NCBI GenBank assembly: GCA_003170375.1
Contig: PMZN01000184.1
Location: 10,713-17,358 of the forward strand
Direction of reading: 5' to 3'
From: Acidimicrobiaceae bacterium
GTDB lineage: Bacteria; Actinomycetota; Acidimicrobiia; Acidimicrobiales; Bog-793
Length of the DNA stretch: 6,646 nt
Part shown: in pieces, positions 1 through 6,390 of the stretch
Layout: each line of letters opens with the position of its first letter
Position numbering within the stretch: the stretch's first letter is position 1
Position numbers and translations under genes: made by a program
Notes under the pieces: generated by a model
Databases searched by the model: none
What the model was told of the DNA's origin: nothing
Seen by the model: the letters and a program-made list of their open reading frames with translations, nothing else

Positions 1-870
1 ACGTCCCCGGACCGCTACGAGCTGGTCTCGGTGGATGCGATGGCCGTCTACCGGGACCTCGACATCGGCACCGCGAAGCCCACGCCTGCCGAGCAGGCCG
101 CCGCGCCCTGGCACCTGATCGACATCGTCGATCCTTCGCAGGAGTTCTCTGTCGCCGCGTTCCAAGCCGAGGCGCGCCGGGTACTTGCCGGGATCGACGC
201 GCGTGGGCATCTGCCGCTCCTCGTCGGAGGCACCGGTCTCTACCACCGAGCCGTCGTGGACGGGCTCGAGATCCCCGGCCGTTTCCCCGACGAAGCGGCC
301 GAGCTCGAGAACCGTGCTGATCAGCCCGGCGGTCTCGCGGAGCTTTACGGGCGCCTCTGCGAGCTGGACCCGGTCGCGGCCGGCAGAGTCGAGCCCGGCA
401 ACCGGCGCAGGATTGTCCGAGCTCTCGAGGTCACGCTCGGCAGCGGGCGACCCTTCTCCTCGTTCGGGCCTGGCCTTGTCACCTACGGAGTGACCAGCTC
501 GATCATCATCGGGCTCGAGCTCGACCGCCCCGAGCTCGATCGCAGGCTTGCCGAGCGGTTCGAGGACGAGCTCGCCCGGGGCTTGCTCGAAGAAGTCCGG
601 GCGCTTTCGACCAGGCCGGCCGGGTTGTCGCGGACGGCCCGTCAGGCGATCGGCTACCGGGAGCTCCTTCGTCACGTCGAGGAGGGTGTCCCACTCGAGC
701 AGGCCAAGGCCGAGTCGGTCCGCCGGCTGCGGGCCTTCGCCCGCAGGCAAGAGGCCTGGTTCAAGCGCGACCCGCGAGTGGTCTGGATCCGGGCCGATCG
801 GAGCGATCTTTGTGAGGCAGTCCGCGCCCGTCTCGGCGACACCGTCAAGCCCAAGGCCGTGCGACACTGA
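1..870 (+). CDS. miaA: tRNA dimethylallyltransferase MiaA (5'-truncated by window edge)
   Basis: MiaA transfers the dimethylallyl group of DMAPP to N6 of A37 in tRNAs reading codons that start with U, improving decoding in the cytosol. The reading frame is open from base 1, so the gene begins upstream. The GTG at base 31 is internal, since conserved sequence precedes it. The visible 289 residues include the segment VDAMAVYRDLDIGTAKP, whose Asp (bases 34-36) matches the family's catalytic Asp, then VGGTGLY, RRRIVRALEV, ARQAIGYREL and the C-terminal RRQEAWFKRD. The P-loop (GPTASGKS type) should lie in roughly 20-25 missing residues. Total length would then be near the usual 300-315. The stop codon shares its A with the ATG of dapF (TGATG), suggesting translational coupling. 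Identity is secure; only the N-terminus is unseen. Confidence 0.96.
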   Translation, partial: TSPDRYELVSVDAMAVYRDLDIGTAKPTPAEQAAAPWHLIDIVDPSQEFSVAAFQAEARRVLAGIDARGHLPLLVGGTGLYHRAVVDGLEIPGRFPDEAAELENRADQPGGLAELYGRLCELDPVAAGRVEPGNRRRIVRALEVTLGSGRPFSSFGPGLVTYGVTSSIIIGLELDRPELDRRLAERFEDELARGLLEEVRALSTRPAGLSRTARQAIGYRELLRHVEEGVPLEQAKAESVRRLRAFARRQEAWFKRDPRVVWIRADRSDLCEAVRARLGDTVKPKAVRH

Positions 871-1814
871 TGAGCGTGCTGACGATGGTCAAGTACCACG
901 GTCTCGGGAACGACTTCCTGGTCGCGCTCGATGGGCGAGGGCTCGACGCGGCTGCCGTTGAGCGGGCCGGCGACACGCCTGGTCAGCCTGGTGGCCCGAG
1001 CCCGACCGCGGCAGCTGATCATGTGGGTGAGCTCGCGCGGGCACTGTGTGAGCGCCACACCGGCGTCGGGGCGGACGGGCTCCTCGTGCTGCGGACCGCC
1101 CTCTCGGGTGGCGAGGTCCGCATGGAGCTGCGCAACGCGGACGGGGGCCGTGCCGAGACGAGCGGCAACGGCTTGCGCTGCTTCGCCCTCGCCGTCGTCA
1201 AGGCCGGCCTCGTGGCCGGTCCCGAGGTCGCCATCGAGACCGACGCCGGTGTGCGCCGGGCCGTCCTGCGCCGCCACGACGGGCTCGGTTCCGCCGACGT
1301 CTCGGTCGAGATGGGGCGCCTTCAGGTGATGCCGTTGAGCCCTGTCGCGGACGTGTCGCTCCCGGGCTCGGAGGCACTCGCGTGGCCTGCCTGGTTCGTG
1401 GATGCCGGCAACCCTCATCTCGTCCTGCTCGCGCCCTCGCTGGAAGGCGTCGCGATCGGAGAGATCGGCCCGAAGCTCGAGAGGATGCGTCCCGGCGGGC
1501 AGAACGTGGAGATCGTGACCTACGAGCCCGGCAACGGTGAGCTGTCGCTCGTTGTCTACGAGCGCGGTGCCGGGGTCACGCTCGCCTGTGGGAGCGGGAG
1601 CGTGGCCGCAGCCGCCGCCCTGCACTGCGCGGGGATCTCCGCCGACCGAGTCCTGGTTCACAACCCGGGCGGGACCGCCGAGGTGATCCTTTCGGGCGAC
1701 GATCCGCTCACCGTGCTGGCGACGCTTGCCGGCCCGGTCCGGCGCGTCGCCCGTATCGAGGTCGAGCCTGCCGATCTCAGCCGGTCGGCGGTCGTGGTGG
1801 CGGTCGCCTCGTGA
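870..1814 (+). CDS. dapF: Diaminopimelate epimerase DapF, variant with Ser at the first catalytic Cys position
   Basis: DapF interconverts LL- and meso-diaminopimelate by a cofactor-free two-base mechanism using two cysteines, the last step before meso-DAP enters lysine or peptidoglycan synthesis. The 314-residue product has HGLGNDF (residues 10-16), RHTGVGADG (62-70), NADGG (89-93), GNPH (180-183), a conserved Asn at 212, ERGAG (231-235) and ACGSG (239-243), with the second catalytic Cys at 240. The first catalytic Cys, normally in a CGNG motif, is Ser98 (AGC at 1161-1163) in SGNGLRC. The usual Glu of the GET motif is Val236. About 22 extra residues, rich in Gly and Pro, lie between residues 29 and 50, making it longer than the typical 275-290. 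The ATG at 870 overlaps the miaA stop; an ATG at 885 is an alternative. The family is clear. Epimerase activity is inferred from the pathway context. Confidence 0.92.
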   Translation: MSVLTMVKYHGLGNDFLVALDGRGLDAAAVERAGDTPGQPGGPSPTAAADHVGELARALCERHTGVGADGLLVLRTALSGGEVRMELRNADGGRAETSGNGLRCFALAVVKAGLVAGPEVAIETDAGVRRAVLRRHDGLGSADVSVEMGRLQVMPLSPVADVSLPGSEALAWPAWFVDAGNPHLVLLAPSLEGVAIGEIGPKLERMRPGGQNVEIVTYEPGNGELSLVVYERGAGVTLACGSGSVAAAAALHCAGISADRVLVHNPGGTAEVILSGDDPLTVLATLAGPVRRVARIEVEPADLSRSAVVVAVAS

Positions 1815-3088
1815 AACTGGTGACGACCACGCTCATCGACCGGAGGTTCCGGGAGAAGATCGTGCTCGTCGGGATGGTCGCCTGGCCGCGCACGGTAGAG
1901 GAGGTCGAGGCGAGCCTCGACGAGCTCGCCTTGCTCGTCGACACCGCAGGTGCCGACGAAGCAGCCCGCGTCGTGCAGCGGCGCGAAGCCGCGGACCCGG
2001 CGACCTACATCGGCCGCGGCAAGGCGGAGGAGCTTCGCAGGATCAGCGAGGCCGTGGATGCCGACACAGTGGTCTTCGACGACGAGCTCACGCCTGCCCA
2101 GCAGAGGAACCTCGAGAAGATCCTCGGGAGGACCGCCATCGACCGGACAGCGGTGATCCTCGACATCTTCGCCCAGAATGCCCACACTCAAGAGGGCCGG
2201 GCGCAGGTCGAGCTCGCGCTGAGCAGGTACCGGCTCCCGCGCCTGAGAGGCATGGGCCTCGTGCTGTCCCAGCAAGCCGGCGGGATCGGGACGAGGGGCC
2301 CGGGCGAGACCCAGCTCGAGGTCGATCGGCGGCGGATCATGCGCCGCATCCGCAAGCTCGAGGTCGAGCTTCGGGACCTCGAGTCGACGCGCCGGACCCA
2401 GCGCAAGGCGCGAAAGCGCGGCGCGCTCCGGACCGTGTCGCTGGTCGGCTACACAAACGCCGGCAAGTCAACGCTGCTCAATGTCTTCACAGATGCGGGC
2501 GTGCTCGTCGAGGACAAGCTCTTTTCCACCCTCGATCCTCGGACGCGACGCCTGGACCTGCCCGGTGGCGAGTCGGTGCTTTGCTCGGACACCGTCGGCT
2601 TTGTGCGCAAGCTGCCCCATCAGCTGGTGGATGCGTTCCACGCGACATTGGAGGTCGTCGGGTCCTCGGACCTCCTCGTGCACGTCGTCGACGCGTCCGC
2701 AGCCGACCCGCCGGCGCAGATCGACGCGGTTCATGCCGTCCTGACCGAGATCGGGGCCGGTGAGGTCCCGGAGCTTCTGGCGTTCAACAAGGCCGATCTG
2801 GACCGGCGCAAGGCGGGACGGCTCATGTCCACGCACCCTGGTTCGGTGGCGTGCTCGGCCCTCACGGGCCGGGGCATGCCCGAGCTGCTCCGAGCCGTCG
2901 CAGACCAGCTCAGGATCGCGGATCACGTGGTGGAGCTCGCGGTGCCCGTGGCACGCGGTGACGTGGTTGCGGCGATCCATCGAGAGGGCGAGGTGATCGG
3001 CGAGCGCTACGAGGGCGAGCGCGTGCTCGTGACCGCCCGCCTGGATGAGCGTGGGGCTCGGCGTTACGCCGAGTTCGTCCTGGGTTGA
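1811..3088 (+). CDS. hflX: Ribosome-associated GTPase HflX
   Basis: HflX is a cytosolic GTPase of the TRAFAC class that binds the 50S subunit and splits stalled or idle 70S ribosomes, notably under heat or antibiotic stress. The 425-residue protein has an N-terminal HflX domain with the YIGRGKAEEL motif (residues 66-75), the glycine-rich linker GGIGTRGPGETQLE (157-170), a basic helical stretch (173-204), and the G domain: G1 GYTNAGKST (213-221), G2 around FSTLDPRTR (238-246), G3 DTVGF (260-264), G4 NKAD (326-329) and G5 SAL (349-351). A short C-terminal domain follows. All nucleotide-binding motifs look intact and length is normal. The GTG start overlaps the dapF stop in a GTGA tetranucleotide, implying coupled translation. 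In enterobacteria miaA and hflX flank hfq; here dapF sits between them. Confidence 0.96.
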   Translation: MKLVTTTLIDRRFREKIVLVGMVAWPRTVEEVEASLDELALLVDTAGADEAARVVQRREAADPATYIGRGKAEELRRISEAVDADTVVFDDELTPAQQRNLEKILGRTAIDRTAVILDIFAQNAHTQEGRAQVELALSRYRLPRLRGMGLVLSQQAGGIGTRGPGETQLEVDRRRIMRRIRKLEVELRDLESTRRTQRKARKRGALRTVSLVGYTNAGKSTLLNVFTDAGVLVEDKLFSTLDPRTRRLDLPGGESVLCSDTVGFVRKLPHQLVDAFHATLEVVGSSDLLVHVVDASAADPPAQIDAVHAVLTEIGAGEVPELLAFNKADLDRRKAGRLMSTHPGSVACSALTGRGMPELLRAVADQLRIADHVVELAVPVARGDVVAAIHREGEVIGERYEGERVLVTARLDERGARRYAEFVLG

Positions 3089-3110
3089 CCAACCTCCGGT
3101 GCCCGCTGTG

Positions 3111-4295
3111 ATGGCGCAACCGGCGGGGGCGGGCGAGGACGCGGGGGCTGGTTTCGTGCCTCCGGTGTATCCCTACGACAAGCTGGCCGAGCTCGCCGAG
3201 CTCGCCGAGCGCCACGAAGGTGGTGCCGTCGACCTGTCGGTCGGCACTCCGTGCGACCCCCCGCCCGCTCGGGTCCTCGAGGCGCTCGCGACCTCTGGGA
3301 CCGAGCGCGGTTACCCCTCGTCGATCGGGACGGCGGAGTACCGCGAGGCCGCCCTGGCGTGGATGTCGCGCAGGTTCGGGGTCGATACCGCGGAGCTCGC
3401 CATCGCGGTGTGTGTCGGGACCAAGGAGCTCGTCGCCGGCCTTCCTCACTGGCTGCGGCTGAGGACGCCCGCACGCGACACCGTTCTGTGCCCGCTTCTT
3501 GCCTATCCGACATATGAGATGGGTGCGATCCTCGCCGGGTGCCGTGCGGTCGCCGTGCCGACCCGGCCGGACGCGACGATGGAGCTGTCGTCGATCTCGC
3601 CGGAGGACGCGGCCCGGGCACTGTGCCTGTGGGTCAACAGCCCCGGCAACCCGGGAGGTCAGCTCGAGGACCTGGCGGCGGCGGCGGGCTGGGGACGCTC
3701 ACACGGTGTGCCGGTCTTCTCCGACGAGTGCTACATAGAGTTCACCTGGGCCGGGCCCGGCCGCACGATCCTCGAGCACGGCCCCGAGGGAGTCGTCGCG
3801 GTCCACTCGCTTTCGAAACGGTCGAATCTCGCGGGGCTGCGGGCCGGTTTCTTCGCCGGGGACGCTGATCTTGTCGGGTACTTGTCGCGGTTGCGCCAGC
3901 ATGCCGGGCTCATGGTGCCCGGACCTGTGCAGCACGCCGGCGCGGCTGCACTCGGCGACGACTCACATGTCGAACGGCAGCGAGCGAGGTACCTCGGTCG
4001 GCTGAGGCGTTTTGCCGAGGTGCTGAGCGAGAGCGGTATCGACGCCCAGCTTCCCGCTGGGTCGTTCTACCTCTGGGTGGCGGTTCCCGCGCGATTCGCG
4101 CCACCTGGCGCTACGGGCGACGCGAACCCGGGCTGGGCGCTGACGAGGTGGCTCGCCGGGCACGGCGGGGTCCTGGTGGCCCCGGGCGACACCTACGGGT
4201 CGGCCGGGGCCGGCCACGTCCGCGTCGCGCTCGTGCAGCCGGACGATCGCCTCGAGCTCGTCGCCCGCAGACTTCATGCCGCGAGGATCAGCTGA
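3111..4295 (+). CDS. dapC: N-succinyldiaminopimelate aminotransferase DapC (PLP-dependent, fold type I)
   Basis: DapC transfers an amino group from glutamate to N-succinyl-2-amino-6-oxopimelate, giving N-succinyl-LL-diaminopimelate in the cytosol. The 394-residue product reads as a class I/II aminotransferase of the actinobacterial DapC type: YPYDKL (20-25), DLSVGTPCDPPP (41-52), GYPSSIGT (67-74), the NSPGNPGG loop (176-183), FSDECY (203-208) with the pyridine-nitrogen Asp205, HSLSKRSNLAGLRAGF (232-247) with the Schiff-base Lys236, and a C-terminal HVRVALVQPD with the carboxylate-binding Arg371. The usual NPTG motif is NPGG. The frame stays open upstream to an ATG at 3045, but that would overlap hflX by 44 bases and add non-conserved residues. 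I prefer the ATG at 3111, 22 bases after hflX; GTGs at 3099 and 3108 are possible. No convincing Shine-Dalgarno is seen. Substrate is inferred from resemblance and the neighbouring dapD and dapE. Confidence 0.9.
   Translation: MAQPAGAGEDAGAGFVPPVYPYDKLAELAELAERHEGGAVDLSVGTPCDPPPARVLEALATSGTERGYPSSIGTAEYREAALAWMSRRFGVDTAELAIAVCVGTKELVAGLPHWLRLRTPARDTVLCPLLAYPTYEMGAILAGCRAVAVPTRPDATMELSSISPEDAARALCLWVNSPGNPGGQLEDLAAAAGWGRSHGVPVFSDECYIEFTWAGPGRTILEHGPEGVVAVHSLSKRSNLAGLRAGFFAGDADLVGYLSRLRQHAGLMVPGPVQHAGAAALGDDSHVERQRARYLGRLRRFAEVLSESGIDAQLPAGSFYLWVAVPARFAPPGATGDANPGWALTRWLAGHGGVLVAPGDTYGSAGAGHVRVALVQPDDRLELVARRLHAARIS
3186..3210 (+). repeat. 9-bp tandem repeat inside dapC (about 2.8 copies)
   Basis: The unit GCCGAGCTC occurs twice in a row and then for 7 further bases. 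It encodes a Leu-Ala-Glu tripeptide repeated three times (residues 25-33 of DapC) in the N-terminal helix. A 9-bp unit can expand or contract without a frameshift. This is probably ordinary GC-rich codon repetition in a helix. Confidence 0.6.
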
Positions 4296-4460
4296 GCAGA
4301 GGACGCGCGTCCGGCCCGTGCTGTGAAGCTCGTGCGGCTGAATCCTTCGAGAGCGCCTTCGAGGACGGTGGCGCCTGGCACGCGACGAACGCTACGCGAT
4401 CGCGGGCCTTCGGGCTCCGGTACCCGGCCACCGCGCGATCGACGGGATAACCTCGGCTCG
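4296..4460. other. 165-base intergenic spacer between dapC and dapD
   Basis: This is the only sizeable gap in an otherwise tightly packed plus-strand cluster. The dapD frame stays open through most of it (to an ATG at 4323), but the translation is Arg/Pro/Ser-rich, resembles no known DapD N-terminus, and is explained by high GC. It holds short palindromes (GGACGCGCGTCC at 4301-4312; CGCGATCGCG at 4395-4404) and a weak 5-bp stem (4353-4357 with 4370-4374). None has a T tract, so no terminator is claimed. Its 3' end holds a candidate dapD promoter. Confidence 0.6.
4448..4453 (+). promoter_or_regulatory. Candidate -10 box of a leaderless dapD promoter
   Basis: TAACCT fits the actinobacterial -10 pattern TANNNT and is followed by exactly 7 bases and then the dapD ATG at 4461. 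A transcript starting at or next to that A would have little or no 5' leader. No Shine-Dalgarno precedes the ATG, as expected for a leaderless mRNA, and the 165-base gap suggests a new transcription unit. No good -35 element is seen 16-18 bases upstream, and short TANNNT matches arise by chance, so this is only moderately supported. Confidence 0.4.
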
Positions 4461-5288
4461 ATGGACGACTTGAGCTCCGCGGTCGGGGCGCTGTGGGAGC
4501 GCCGTGCGCAGCTCTCGCCTGCTGATTTCGACGCGCTCGAGGTGGTCGACGAAGCGATCGACCTCCTCGACCGGGGCGAGGCCCGTGTCGCCGAGATCGA
4601 CGCGGAGACCGACGAGGTGGTCGTCCACGAATGGCTGAGACAGGCCATCTTGCTGCTCTTCATCCTCTCGGGGGTGGAGACCGTCGAGTACGGGCCGTTC
4701 GAGTACACCGACAAGCTGGCCTTGAAGCACGGCCTGCAAGCCGCAGGGGTGCGGGCGGTTCCGGGCGCTTCTGCGCGGCGCGGCGCGTTCTTGGGGCGCG
4801 GCGTCGTGTTGATGCCTAGCTACGTGAACATCGGTGCACGCGTCGGGGCCGCCACGATGGTCGACACGTGGGCCACCGTCGGGTCGTGCGCGCAGGTCGG
4901 CGAGCGGGTCCACCTCTCAGGGGGCGTCGGGATAGGCGGAGTCCTCGAGCCTCCCAACGCCCGTCCGGTCGTCATCGAGGACGACGTGCTCATCGGCAGC
5001 CGGTCGATGGTCACCCAGGGCGCGCGTGTCGGGCAGGGGGCGGTGCTGGGCGAGGGGACGATTCTCAACCCGTCGATCCCGGTGTTCGACGCATGGTCGG
5101 GCGACGAGCTCGGACGGGGGTATGTGCCGCCCTGGAGTGTCGCCGTCGGCGCGATGCGGCGCAGAGAGTACCCTTCCGGCGAGTTCTTCCTGCCGTGCGT
5201 GCTGGTCGTTCGTAACCTCACTCCGGGCGAGCGCCACGACAAGGCCATGCTGAACGAGATCCTCCGCGAGCACGGGACCTCGGCGTGA
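4461..5288 (+). CDS. dapD: Tetrahydrodipicolinate N-succinyltransferase DapD (E. coli-type family)
   Basis: DapD transfers succinyl from succinyl-CoA to tetrahydrodipicolinate, the committing step of the succinylase branch, as a trimer of left-handed beta-helix subunits in the cytosol. The 275-residue product matches the E. coli family (274 residues) along its length: ERRAQLSP (13-20), VHEWLRQAILL (55-65), LMPSYVNIGA (117-126), MVDTWATVGSCAQVG (133-147) with the proposed catalytic Asp135, and HLSGGVGIGGVLEP (151-164). It is not the longer mycobacterial DapD type. By alignment from memory, the position of the second proposed catalytic acid (Glu189 in E. coli numbering) is Met183. The ATG at 4461 aligns with the E. 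coli start; an upstream in-frame ATG at 4323 would add 46 unrelated residues. The stop overlaps the dapE start. Identity is firm; the effect of Met183 is unknown. Confidence 0.94.
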   Translation: MDDLSSAVGALWERRAQLSPADFDALEVVDEAIDLLDRGEARVAEIDAETDEVVVHEWLRQAILLLFILSGVETVEYGPFEYTDKLALKHGLQAAGVRAVPGASARRGAFLGRGVVLMPSYVNIGARVGAATMVDTWATVGSCAQVGERVHLSGGVGIGGVLEPPNARPVVIEDDVLIGSRSMVTQGARVGQGAVLGEGTILNPSIPVFDAWSGDELGRGYVPPWSVAVGAMRRREYPSGEFFLPCVLVVRNLTPGERHDKAMLNEILREHGTSA

Positions 5289-6367
5289 GCTCTTTGGGAG
5301 CCGCCCTGCTCCAGCTGACCGCGGAGCTCGTCGACATCTCGTCGGTGAGCCACGACGAGGACAAGGCCGCTGCGTTCGTGGCCGGGACCCTCAGCGGCGC
5401 AGATCACCTCGAGACCACCAGAATCGGTAACAACATCGTTTCGCGAACCTCGCTCGGCCGCTCCCGGCGGCTGCTCATAGCCGGTCACCTCGACACCGTG
5501 CCGCCGAACGGCAACGAGCATGCGGCAATAGACGCCGACCGCTGCTCGGGCCTGGGATCCGCGGACATGAAGGGCGGGGTCGCGGTGATGATCGAGCTTG
5601 CCAAGCGCCTCGTCGCACCCGCGGTCGACTTGACCTACGTCTGGTATGCCTGCGAGGAGGTCGAGCAGCGTTACTCGGGCCTGATCGAGATCGAGAACCT
5701 CGCCCCGGGTCTCCTCGCGGCCGACGCCGCGGTGCTCGCCGAGCCCACCTCTGCGGTCGTCGAGGCCGGCTGCCAAGGCGTGCTGCGCGTCGCCGTGCGC
5801 CTAGGGGGTGAAAGGGCGCACACGGCGAGGTCGTGGATGGGGGTGAACGCGATCCACCGTCTCGGAATGCTTCTCGATCTCGTCGACGGGTTCGACGAGC
5901 GCATGCCCGCTCTCGACGGCTGTGAGTACCGCGAGTCCCTGCAGGCGGTTCGGGTCGACGGTGGCGTTGCGAACAACGTCGTGCCCGATGAGGTGAGGCT
6001 GGTCCTGAATCATCGCTATGCCCCTGATCGCACCAAGGACGAGGCCTTCGAGGCGATTCGCGGGCTCTTGTCACCGGTGATCGACACGCAGCTGGGAGAC
6101 CAGGTTGATCTCGAGGACTTCTCGTTGGCGGCGGCGCCCAATCTCGACCATCCGCTCCTTGCCTTGCTGGTTGTTGCCAGCGGGAGCGCGCCACGGGCCA
6201 AGCTCGGCTGGACCGACGTGAGCTTTTTCAGCGCGCGGGGCGTTCCCGCGGCAAACTTCGGCCCCGGCAATCCGCAGCTCGCTCACACTGCCGGTGAGTG
6301 GGTCGGCCGGGCCGACCTCGAGCTCGTCCTGGCGAGCCTGGAGAAGCTGGCCTCCAGCCAGGCCTGA
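5285..6367 (+). CDS. dapE: Succinyl-diaminopimelate desuccinylase DapE (M20 metallopeptidase family)
   Basis: DapE hydrolyses N-succinyl-LL-diaminopimelate to succinate and LL-diaminopimelate, using a two-zinc centre in a cytosolic dimer. The 360-residue protein shows the M20 ligands in order: GHLDTVP (residues 67-73) with His68 and Asp70, GSADMKGG (91-98) with bridging Asp94, CEE (123-125) with catalytic Glu124 and ligand Glu125, LAEPT (151-155) with Glu153, AHTARSWMGVNAIH (178-191) with the dimer-interface His179, and LAHT (332-335) with the last ligand His334. The NFGPGNP segment (324-330) is typical of actinobacterial DapE. No metal or catalytic residue is missing. The GTG start overlaps the dapD stop as GTGA, suggesting coupled translation. 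M20 enzymes vary in substrate, but the overlap with dapD and proximity of dapC and dapF strongly favour DapE. Confidence 0.94.
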   Translation: MSSLGAALLQLTAELVDISSVSHDEDKAAAFVAGTLSGADHLETTRIGNNIVSRTSLGRSRRLLIAGHLDTVPPNGNEHAAIDADRCSGLGSADMKGGVAVMIELAKRLVAPAVDLTYVWYACEEVEQRYSGLIEIENLAPGLLAADAAVLAEPTSAVVEAGCQGVLRVAVRLGGERAHTARSWMGVNAIHRLGMLLDLVDGFDERMPALDGCEYRESLQAVRVDGGVANNVVPDEVRLVLNHRYAPDRTKDEAFEAIRGLLSPVIDTQLGDQVDLEDFSLAAAPNLDHPLLALLVVASGSAPRAKLGWTDVSFFSARGVPAANFGPGNPQLAHTAGEWVGRADLELVLASLEKLASSQA

Positions 6368-6380
6368 GTGCCGTCAGGCC
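6361..6380. terminator. Perfect 7-bp inverted repeat between convergent dapE and lexA, possible bidirectional terminator
   Basis: GGCCTGA at 6361-6367 pairs exactly with TCAGGCC at 6374-6380 around a 6-base loop, GTGCCG. The left arm contains the last Ala codon and the TGA stop of dapE. The right arm lies 10 bases beyond the lexA stop on the other strand. A hairpin between convergent genes is where a shared terminator is expected. Neither side has a T tract, so it would be a non-canonical terminator or a 3'-end stabiliser. Confidence 0.5.
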
Positions 6381-6390
6381 GTTGCCGGGC

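Noticed and set aside
672..1661. 329-codon open frame on the minus strand opposite miaA and dapF
   Set aside because: It lies antisense to two clearly recognised genes, its translation has no recognisable domain, and long antisense frames are expected at this GC content.
1726..2763. 345-codon plus-strand open frame overlapping hflX
   Set aside because: It is an Arg/Pro/Gly-rich out-of-frame translation over the intact GTPase motifs of HflX, so it is a GC artefact.
3045..3110. Upstream ATG start for dapC inside the hflX coding region
   Set aside because: It would create a 44-base overlap and add 22 residues that do not resemble the family; the ATG at 3111 is the simpler choice.
4301..4312. 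Palindrome GGACGCGCGTCC just after dapC as a terminator
   Set aside because: As a hairpin it has only a 4-bp stem with a 4-base loop and no T tract. Short GC palindromes are frequent at this composition.
4395..4441. Repeated CGCGATCG octamer upstream of dapD as a possible operator pair
   Set aside because: Two copies 39 bases apart of a short GC-rich palindromic word are expected by chance; there is no further symmetry or known regulator match.
4323..4460. 46-residue N-terminal extension of dapD, or a separate small protein in the gap
   Set aside because: The translation is Arg/Pro/Ser-rich and matches nothing in DapD, whose family start aligns precisely with the ATG at 4461. The candidate -10 box also lies inside it.
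4820..5776. 318-codon open frame on the minus strand opposite dapD and dapE
   Set aside because: Same reasoning: it mirrors well-conserved coding sequence, and its composition is the shadow of GC-biased codons.
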